Shown here one piece after another: positions 1 through 7,600 of a DNA stretch of 9,437 nt (position 1 is the stretch's first letter; the number at the start of each line of letters is the position of its first letter). The stretch comes from a bacterium (GTDB lineage: Bacteria > Oederibacteriota > PGYV01 > DSBP01), in assembly GCA_011049465.1 (NCBI GenBank), contig DSBP01000319.1:1-9437 (forward strand). The letters are read 5' to 3'. Under the pieces are notes generated by a model that searched no databases, had not been told where the DNA came from, and worked only from the letters and a program-made list of their open reading frames with translations. A program made the translations under genes and the position numbers.

Positions 1-400
1 ACGGCGCGCGCTTGAAAAGGCGGGTGCGGAATACAAGGTTATAAAAAACACCCTGTCAAAAAAGGTCATTGACGAGCTTAAGATAAACAGCGGGTTTAAA
101 AAGTTGTTTACGGGGGTAACGGGTATTGTTTTCTGCAAGGACTATATTGCAGCGGCAAAAGCGCTGGCAGCCTTTGAAAAAGAAAACAGTGTTTTCAAGA
201 CCAAGGGCGGGCACATAGAAGGAAAGACATTTACAGACGCGCAGATAAAAGAGCTCTCGCTGATATCCTCGAAAGAGGAGCTGATAGGAAGGCTGGTCGT
301 TATACTGAACAGCCCGATACAGAAGATAGTAACAGTCCTTGGCGGCCCGCAGAAATCAATTGTGACCGTCCTGGGCGCGGTAAAGGATAAAAAGCAGTAA
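1..400 (+). CDS. rplJ: Ribosomal protein L10 (uL10), 5'-truncated
   Basis: L10 anchors L7/L12 dimers to the 50S subunit at the base of the GTPase-activating stalk; in bacteria that have been studied it also represses its own operon. The window opens inside the gene. The reading frame starts at base 2 and gives 132 codons up to the TAA at 398-400. The visible part begins RRALEKAGAEYKVIKNTLSKK, the conserved rRNA-binding segment of the N-terminal domain. It continues through FTGVTGIVF (usually GPTAIAF-like, so the usual proline is absent), the KGGHIEGK strand, and an SSKEELIGRL helix leading into the C-terminal helix that docks L7/L12. Against a usual 165-175 aa, about 30-40 N-terminal residues lie outside the window. 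A TTG at 104 is an internal codon, not the start. rplL follows after 39 bases. The family call is secure; whether the missing part is intact cannot be seen. Confidence 0.96.
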   Translation, partial: RRALEKAGAEYKVIKNTLSKKVIDELKINSGFKKLFTGVTGIVFCKDYIAAAKALAAFEKENSVFKTKGGHIEGKTFTDAQIKELSLISSKEELIGRLVVILNSPIQKIVTVLGGPQKSIVTVLGAVKDKKQ

Positions 401-424
401 GAATCGCCTTAAAACAAAAAAAAC

Positions 425-432
425 AGGAGGTG
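425..432 (+). promoter_or_regulatory. Shine-Dalgarno of rplL
   Basis: AGGAGGTG is a near-perfect anti-16S match, seven bases before the ATG at 440. It selects that ATG over the second in-frame ATG at 446. It is the strongest ribosome-binding site in the window, which fits the need for several L7/L12 copies per ribosome. The rpoB site (AGGAAG at 943-948) and the rpoC site (AAGGAG at 4618-4623) are good but weaker. Confidence 0.9.
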
Positions 433-439
433 TAATAAG

Positions 440-820
440 ATGGCGATGACAAAAGAGGATTTTATCAAGGAAATCGAGGGAATGACGGTTATTGAATTAA
501 ACGAGCTCGTCAAGGCCCTTGAGGAGAAGTTCGGCGTGTCAGCATCTGCGCCCATTATGATGGCAGGGGCGGCGGCAGGAGCCGCGGCAGCGCCTGCAGC
601 CGAGGAGCAGACGTCTTTTGATGTTATTCTTTCGGGTGCGGGAGAAAAAAAGATACAGGTTATTAAGGTCATAAGGGAGCTTACCTCGCTCGGATTGGCC
701 GAGGCAAAAGCCATAGCGGACAGCGCGCCGAAGCCGGTTAAGACCGGCGTCGCGAAAGACGAAGCCGACAAAATCAAGGCAAAAATCGAGGAAGCCGGCG
801 GGACTGTAGAGATTAAGTAG
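440..820 (+). CDS. rplL: Ribosomal protein L7/L12 (bL12)
   Basis: This is the multi-copy stalk protein that recruits IF2, EF-Tu, EF-G and release factors to the ribosome and stimulates their GTPase activity. The 126-aa length is normal. Residues 1-35 are the N-terminal dimerisation and L10-binding helices (MTVIELNELVKALEEKFGVS). Residues 36-55 form an Ala/Pro-rich flexible hinge. From about residue 56 (SFDVILSGAGEKKIQVIKVIRE) the globular C-terminal domain follows, ending EEAGGTVEIK. The factor-binding helix reads TSLGLAEAK where the usual form is TGLGLKEAK: Glu and the last Lys are kept, Gly and the first Lys are replaced by Ser and Ala. The start is set by the Shine-Dalgarno at 425-432. The gene is separated from rpoB by 136 bases holding a terminator-like hairpin, so it is probably transcribed more than the polymerase genes. 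Confidence 0.98.
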   Translation: MAMTKEDFIKEIEGMTVIELNELVKALEEKFGVSASAPIMMAGAAAGAAAAPAAEEQTSFDVILSGAGEKKIQVIKVIRELTSLGLAEAKAIADSAPKPVKTGVAKDEADKIKAKIEEAGGTVEIK

Positions 821-866
821 TGGTTTTATTTAAGCTGCGGCCCATAAATTAAATATAAATCCGCGA

Positions 867-906
867 GCGCGCCCGCTTTTTAAGCGGGCGCGCCTGGGGT
901 TTTTTT
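867..906 (+). terminator. Terminator-like hairpin between rplL and rpoB (probable attenuator)
   Basis: Bases 867-878 pair perfectly with 882-893 (12 bp, 10 of them G:C) across a TTT loop at 879-881. After a six-base spacer CTGGGG comes a run of seven T at 900-906. In a standard intrinsic terminator the T-run touches the stem; here it is displaced, so I infer partial rather than full termination. rpoB follows 50 bases downstream, and I see no convincing promoter between, so polymerases must read through. E. coli is known to have an attenuator and an RNase III processing site in this same spacer. A processing or mRNA-stabilising hairpin is the alternative role. Confidence 0.65.
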
Positions 907-956
907 AAGGGGCCCGAATATTTATTTGCGAAAAAACACTACAGGAAGGGGCTTAT

Positions 957-3900
957 ATGGCAAGGATCAAACAAAAGGAAAATGTGGAAGAAGTCCTTGA
1001 TATCCCCGATTTAATGGACATACAGAAAAAATCCTACAAGGAATTCCTCATGCTGGATATTCCGGCTGACAAGAGGAAAAACCAGGGGCTTCAGGAAGTT
1101 TTCAGCAGTGTGTTCCCTATTTCGGATCAGAACGGTTTCTATGAACTGCAGTTTGTGGGTTATGAATTCGGAATGCCCAAGCATACGGTTGAGGACAGCA
1201 TTGAGCGCGGAGAATCATTCGCGGCATCGTTAAAGGGCATATTCAGGCTGGTTATAAAAGAAAAGGACGAGAAGACCGGCCAGATGAACATCAAGGAGGC
1301 GCCCGAACAGCCTGTTCATATATGTGATGTCCCCCTCATGACAGGAAGGGGTACGTTTGTAATTAACGGCGCGGAGAGGGTAATAGTCAGCCAGCTTCAC
1401 CGCTCGCCGGGAGCCAGCTTTGAGGAAGAAGACGAAGGCGAAGGCATCATGAGCAAGCCGGTCTATGTGGCGCGGATAGTGCCATACAGGGGCACGTGGC
1501 TTGAAATTGAATTTGACGCGAATGAAATATCCTACGTCAAGCTTGACAGGAAGAAAAAATTTCCCATAACCACATTTTTAAGGGCGCTGGGATACTCGTC
1601 AACGGAGGATATACTTAAGATATTTTTTGAAAAGGAGACGATTGAGGTGTCGCAGAAAACCGCCGCCAGTAAAATCGCCTTTAAGGATGTAATTGACACA
1701 AACGGCGAGATAATAGCGGAAGCCGGGACCATACTCCAAAAAGACGCGGTTGAAAAGGCCCTCGTGGCGGGAATAAATAAAATTGACGTTGTCGTCATTG
1801 ACGATGAAAACCCGTATTTGTCCCTGCTTAAAACCCTGAAAAAGGACGGGTCGAGGTCCGAGGCTGAGGCGCTCATAGAGATATACAGAAAAATGAGGCC
1901 GGGAGAACCCGCGACCGCGACAGGCGCCAGGCAGCTCTTTAAAAACCTCTTCTTTGACCCGAAGAGGTACAACCTGGGGTTTGTGGGCCGTTATAAACTG
2001 AACAAGATTTTAAATGTAAAACAGGAAAAGAATATACTGACGCCCGAGGACATAGTCGGCGTTATCAGGAAATTTTTTGATGTAAACGCGGGAATGGCCG
2101 AGGAGAGCGATATTGACCACCTCGGAAACAGGCGCGTGAGATCAGTCGGCGAGCTTGTTGAGAACCAGTTCAGGGCAGGGCTTGTAAGGGTTGAAAAGAT
2201 GATACGCGAGAGAATGACCATAATAGACATGAAAAACGCGATACCCGCGAATCTCATTAACCCGAAACCGCTCATTGCCGCAATAAAGGAGTTTTTCGGC
2301 TCGTCGCAGCTGTCTCAGTTTATGGACCAGGTAAACCCGCTTGCAGAGCTTACGCATAAAAGGCGTATTTCGGCGCTCGGGCCGGGCGGATTAAACAGGG
2401 AAAGGGCAGGGTTTGAGGTAAGGGACGTTCACTATACGCATTACGGAAGGCTTTGCCCGATTGAGACGCCGGAGGGCCAGAACATAGGGCTGATAACTTC
2501 GCTCGCGACATACGCGAGGGTAAACCCTTACGGGTTCATCGAGACGCCTTACAGAAAAGTAAAAAACGGAAAGATAACGGATGAGATTGAATACTTAACG
2601 GCCGATAAAGAGGATTCCTTTAAGATAGGCCCTGCTGATGTTATTGTTGACGATAAGGGGAGAATAACACAGGAAGTTGTGCTTGTGCGGAGCAAGGGCG
2701 ATTATCCTGTAGTGCCTCCTGAAGAGGTTGATTATATAGATGTCTCGCCCAAGCAGGTTGTATCCGTGGCTGCGTCTCTTGTGCCGTTCCTTGAGCACGA
2801 CGACGCGAACAGGGCGCTCATGGGTTCAAACATGCAGCGCCAGGCTGTCCCTCTGCTCAAAACAGAATCGCCCTTTGTGGGAACAGGAATGGAAAGAAAA
2901 GCCGCGCTTGATTCGGGCAGGGCAATAACCGCGTTAAGCCCGGGCCGGGTGGCATATACCGATTCTGACGTTATTCTTGTGGTAAAGGATAACGCGACCG
3001 GCCCCAACCTTGAGGACCGTGTTGACATATACGAACTGAAGAAATTCAAAAGGACAAACCAGGACACCACAATCAACGAAAAATCCAGGGTTAAAAAGGG
3101 AGATGTTGTTAAAAAGGGGGACATAATTGCCGATGGGCCCGCCATGGACAAAGGCGAAATGGCTCTTGGCAAGAATGTCATAGTCGCGCTCATGCCGTGG
3201 CACGGCTACAATTATGAGGACGCCATAGTCATAAGCGAAAACATGCTGAAGAACGACACCTTTACATCCGTTCATGTTGAGGAATATGAGGTTGAGGCCC
3301 GCGATACCAAGCTGGGGCCCGAGGAAGTAACAAGGGACATACCGAATGTATCCGAGGACACGCTGAAAAACCTCGACATTGAGGGGATAATAAGGACGGG
3401 CGCGAAAGTGAAGCCCGGGGATATACTCGTGGGCAAGGTAACGCCCATATCGGGCAGCAACCTCACCCCGGAAGAGAAACTCTTAAAGGCAATATTCGGG
3501 TCAAAGGCAGACAACGTCAAGGATACGTCTTTGCGCGTGCCGCCCGGCATAGAGGGAATAGTCATTGATATTAAGGTTTTCGCGAGGAAGGACCGGGGCA
3601 AAAGGAAGGAAAAGGAAGAGGAAAAATTCGGGAAGCTTAAAAAGGAAAAAGACAGAAAAATAGCGGAGCTTGAGAAGATGCTCAAGGAATCCATTAAGGA
3701 AATAGACGAAGGGCCGGGCTCAAAGGATGAGAAGGAAAGGCTGAAAAATTACGAAGAGATTTATGTGGCCTTTACGAGAGAGCGGATTGAGTCCGAGTTC
3801 AGGGCAAAGAAACAGAACAAAGGCGACGACCTTCCTCCGGGGGTAATAAAACTGGTGAAGGTTTTAATATCGAAAAAGAGGAAAATATCGGTCGGCGACA

Positions 3901-4592
3901 AGCTCTCCGGCCGCCACGGAAACAAGGGCGTAATATCAAGGGTGCTTCCGCCCGAGGATATGCCGTACCTGGCTGACGGGACGCCCGTGGACGTTGTATT
4001 AAACCCGCTTGGCGTTCCTTCGCGAATGAACGTAGGGCAGCTGCTTGAAATTCAGCTCGGCCTTGCCGCGAAAAAAGAGGGCAAGCATTTTATGACGCCG
4101 GTTTTCAACGGCATGAAAGAGGAAGAGGTAAAGGAATGGCTTAAAAAAGTGGGCGAAAACGAAGACGGCAAGTCGGTTCTTTATGACGGAAGGACGGGCG
4201 AGCCGTTTGCCCAGCGGGTAACAGTCGGCGTCATGTATATGATGAAACTTATACATATGGTTGACGACAAGATACACGCCCGTTCAATAGGGCCGTATTC
4301 GCTTATTACACAGCAGCCTCTCGGAGGAAAAGCTCAGTTTGGCGGCCAGCGGTTCGGTGAAATGGAAGTGTGGGCGCTTGAGGCTTACGGCGCGGCATAT
4401 ACGCTCCAGGAAATGCTTACTGTAAAATCTGATGATGTTGAGGGAAGAAAGAGGCTGTATGAGGCCATAGTCAGGGGTAAGAATATACCCGAACCGGGAA
4501 TACCGGAGTCCTTTAACGTTCTTGTGAAAGAACTTCAGGGTCTGGGCCTTAATATAGAGCTTTTTAGAAGAAAGACAAAAAAAGAAAGCTGA
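957..4592 (+). CDS. rpoB: RNA polymerase beta subunit
   Basis: Beta forms one pincer of RNA polymerase and half of the active centre. The protein is 1211 aa (E. coli 1342, B. subtilis about 1190). The N-terminal lobe holds NGAERVIVSQLHRSPG. The fork and rifampicin pocket is at 448-474 (GSSQLSQFMDQ to SALGPGG), followed by CPIETPEGQNIGLI. MPWHGYNYEDA holds E754/D755, matching E. coli E813/D814. GDKLSGRHGNKG gives K982 and K990, matching E. coli K1065/K1073, which contact the nascent RNA and NTP. The C-terminal clamp segment ends GGQRFGEMEVWALEAYGAAYTLQEML and PESFNVLVKELQGLGLNIEL. A Lys/Glu-rich insert at 877-955 sits at the SI2 position. The E. coli helical extension after LGMAAK is missing, as in Bacillus. 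The ATG at 957 is preceded by AGGAAG at 943-948. rpoC follows after 38 bases. No frameshift, intein or missing catalytic residue is seen. Confidence 0.99.
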   Translation: MARIKQKENVEEVLDIPDLMDIQKKSYKEFLMLDIPADKRKNQGLQEVFSSVFPISDQNGFYELQFVGYEFGMPKHTVEDSIERGESFAASLKGIFRLVIKEKDEKTGQMNIKEAPEQPVHICDVPLMTGRGTFVINGAERVIVSQLHRSPGASFEEEDEGEGIMSKPVYVARIVPYRGTWLEIEFDANEISYVKLDRKKKFPITTFLRALGYSSTEDILKIFFEKETIEVSQKTAASKIAFKDVIDTNGEIIAEAGTILQKDAVEKALVAGINKIDVVVIDDENPYLSLLKTLKKDGSRSEAEALIEIYRKMRPGEPATATGARQLFKNLFFDPKRYNLGFVGRYKLNKILNVKQEKNILTPEDIVGVIRKFFDVNAGMAEESDIDHLGNRRVRSVGELVENQFRAGLVRVEKMIRERMTIIDMKNAIPANLINPKPLIAAIKEFFGSSQLSQFMDQVNPLAELTHKRRISALGPGGLNRERAGFEVRDVHYTHYGRLCPIETPEGQNIGLITSLATYARVNPYGFIETPYRKVKNGKITDEIEYLTADKEDSFKIGPADVIVDDKGRITQEVVLVRSKGDYPVVPPEEVDYIDVSPKQVVSVAASLVPFLEHDDANRALMGSNMQRQAVPLLKTESPFVGTGMERKAALDSGRAITALSPGRVAYTDSDVILVVKDNATGPNLEDRVDIYELKKFKRTNQDTTINEKSRVKKGDVVKKGDIIADGPAMDKGEMALGKNVIVALMPWHGYNYEDAIVISENMLKNDTFTSVHVEEYEVEARDTKLGPEEVTRDIPNVSEDTLKNLDIEGIIRTGAKVKPGDILVGKVTPISGSNLTPEEKLLKAIFGSKADNVKDTSLRVPPGIEGIVIDIKVFARKDRGKRKEKEEEKFGKLKKEKDRKIAELEKMLKESIKEIDEGPGSKDEKERLKNYEEIYVAFTRERIESEFRAKKQNKGDDLPPGVIKLVKVLISKKRKISVGDKLSGRHGNKGVISRVLPPEDMPYLADGTPVDVVLNPLGVPSRMNVGQLLEIQLGLAAKKEGKHFMTPVFNGMKEEEVKEWLKKVGENEDGKSVLYDGRTGEPFAQRVTVGVMYMMKLIHMVDDKIHARSIGPYSLITQQPLGGKAQFGGQRFGEMEVWALEAYGAAYTLQEMLTVKSDDVEGRKRLYEAIVRGKNIPEPGIPESFNVLVKELQGLGLNIELFRRKTKKES

Positions 4593-4630
4593 CAGACAGG
4601 CTCTGAAAACATCATATAAGGAGAAGCTTA

Positions 4631-7600
4631 ATGGCCAAAGATAAGAAGGCAAAGAAGTCAAAAAAGATAAAACTGCCGCCTGTTGACACGGCAACACCGC
4701 TTAAACTCAGCGAGATATTAAAGTCCAAAGAGGCCGAACAGGCAAAGGCAAAGGATATAGATTTTAATTCCATCAGGATATCCATAGCTTCGCCCGAGCT
4801 TATAAGGGACTGGTCCTTTGGGGAGGTGAAAAAACCCGAGACGATAAATTACAGGACATTTAAGCCCGAATCCGAAGGGCTGTTTTGTGAGAAGATTTTC
4901 GGGCCCACAAAGGATTACGAGTGCGCGTGCGGCAAGTATAAAAAGCAGAGGTATAAAGGCGTTGAGTGCGACAAGTGCGGCGTTGAGGTGACCGAGGCAA
5001 AGGTCAGGCGCGAGCGCATGGGGCACATTGAACTGGCGGTTCCTGTTGTGCATATCTGGTATTTAAAGGGGATACCGAGCAAGCTTGCTTACCTTCTGAA
5101 TATATCCGCGAGAAACCTTGAGCGGGTTATTTATTATGAAAACTACATTGTAATAGACCCGGGTAAGACAGAAGAGGTAAAAAAATACGAGCTGTTAAGC
5201 GAGGATGATTACCTTAAAATACGTGAGAAGTACGGCGAGGAGTTTGACATAAGGATAGGCGCTGACGCGGTAAGGGCGCTTATCAAGGAAAAGGATACGG
5301 ACAAGCTGGCGAAAGATTTGAGAAAAGAGCTTGCAAAGACGGTTTCACTGCAGAAAAAGAAGGACATAATAAAGAGGCTGAAGGTTGTTGAAGCTTTCAG
5401 GAAATCCTCGAACAAACCCGAGTGGATGATTCTGGAAGTTGTCCCTGTAATACCCCCTGAGTTAAGGCCGCTTGTGCAGCTTGACGGCGGCAGGTTTGTC
5501 ACATCCGATTTAAACGACCTTTACCGCAGGATAATAAACAGAAACAACAGGCTCAAAAAGCTGATATCAATAAATTCGCCTGATCTGATTATTAAAAACG
5601 AGAAGAGGATGATACAGGAGGCGGTTGACGCGCTTTTTGACAACGGCAGGCGCGGGCACCCTGTAAGGGGAGCCAGAAACAGGCCGCTTAAATCCCTATC
5701 TGACATGCTCAAGGGGAAGCAGGGCAGGTTCAGGCAGAACCTTCTCGGAAAACGTGTTGACTACTCCGGCCGTTCGGTTGTTGTTGTGGGGCCGAACCTG
5801 AAACTTTACCAGTGCGGGCTCCCCAAAAAAATAGCGCTTGAATTGTTCAAGCCGTTTATTATCAACAAGGTTCAGGAGATGGGCTACACGATAAAGAGCG
5901 CCAAGAAAATGGTTGAGCACGTGCGCGCCGAGGTATGGGACATACTTGAGGAGATACTTGCCGACCATACAGTGCTCTTAAACAGGGCGCCGACGCTTCA
6001 CAGGCATTCAATTCAGGCTTTTGAGCCGGTGCTGATTGAGGGCAACGCGATAACCCTGCACCCGCTTGTCTGCGGCGGTTTTAACGCCGACTTTGACGGA
6101 GACCAGCTTGCCGTTCACGTGCCGCTTTCCTATGAGGCGCAGATAGAGGCGAGAATGCTTATGCTCGCGCCTCTTAACATTTTGTCTCCGGCCAGCGGAA
6201 AGCCGATAATCGTGCCCAACCAGGACATAGTACTGGGTATATACTATCTTACAAAAGAGAGCCAGAGGCCGAGGGAACAGAAGAGGAGCTACTATTCTTC
6301 GGAAGAGGCGCTTATAGCCTATGACCACGGAGTTATAGATATTCATGAGACAATCGTGGTTAAGATGAAGACCAAGAAGGTGGAAACGACCGCAGGAAGG
6401 ATTATATTCAATAAAATACTGCCGGATGACATGGAGTTTGTAAATGACAAGATGGACAAGAAGCAGATAGTCAGGCTTATAAGCCGTATTTTCGAGCGTT
6501 ACGGCTCAAAGATGGCGGCAGAGGCGCTTGACAAGATAAAGGAGCTCGGGTTTAACCACGCTACGCTTGCGGGTTTTACCATAGGCGTAAATGACTTAAG
6601 GATTCCGGATGAAAAGGGAGAACTGGTAAAAAAGGCCGAAGACGCGGTCTTAAAGATTATGAACCAGTTCCAGAAGGGTGTTATAACCGAGGGAGAGAGG
6701 TACAATAAGATTATCGACATATGGACAACGGTTACCGATAAGGTGGCTGATTACATGATAAAAGAGCTTGAGGCCGACCAGGACGGGTTTAACCCGGTAT
6801 TTATAATGGCGGATTCGGGAGCCAGGGGAAGCAAGCTTCAGATAAGGCAGCTTGCGGGAATGAGGGGGCTGATGGCAAAACCCCAGAAGAAAATGACAGG
6901 TGGTGTCGGCGAAATCATCGAGACCCCGATTAAGTCAAATTTCAGGGAAGGGTTATCGGTTCTTGAGTATTTTATCTCGACACACGGAGCGCGTAAAGGG
7001 CTCGCGGATACTGCTTTAAAGACGGCGGACGCGGGATACCTTACAAGAAGGCTCATTGACGTTTCGCAGGATGTCATAATCACGGAGACGGACTGCAACA
7101 CAGTGAACGGGATAAACGTAACGGCCATAAAAGAGGGAGGAGAGGTTATTGAGCCGCTGTCTGACAGGATAGAGTGGAGGGCGGCCATTGACAACGTTGT
7201 TGACCTTATAACCGATGAGGTTATAGTGAAACAAAACGACCTGGTCACGCCGGAAATAGCGAAGAGAATCGAGGAGACCGGTTACGAGCGTATAAGGGTG
7301 CGGTCGGTACTTACCTGCGAGGCGAAAAACGGCGTGTGCTCAAAGTGCTACGGCGCTGACCTGACGACAGGCGCTTTTGTGGAGCTTGGCGAGGCCGTGG
7401 GAATAATAGCGGCGCAGTCAATAGGCGAGCCGGGAACGCAGCTCACATTAAGGACGTTCCACGTTGGAGGAACAGCCAGCCGCGTTGTCGAGCAGTCGGA
7501 GATTAAGGCAAAACATGACGGAAGAATAATGTTTACAAACCTCAAGTATGTCCGGACAACCGAAGGCGACATGATTGTAACCAACAGGAACGGCGAGGTG

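Noticed and set aside
104..106. TTG as a start codon giving a 98-residue protein
   Set aside because: The frame is open upstream to the window edge and encodes conserved L10 sequence, so this is an internal leucine codon.
409..777. A 122-residue minus-strand open frame over rplL
   Set aside because: Its Ala/Ser-rich content is the complement of the L7/L12 hinge and its neighbours; rplL is certain, and no promoter or SD serves the antisense frame.
854..860. TATAAAT as a -10 element of a rpoB promoter
   Set aside because: No -35-like hexamer stands 16-18 bases upstream in this AT-rich stretch, and a transcript from it would run straight into the hairpin at 867-893.
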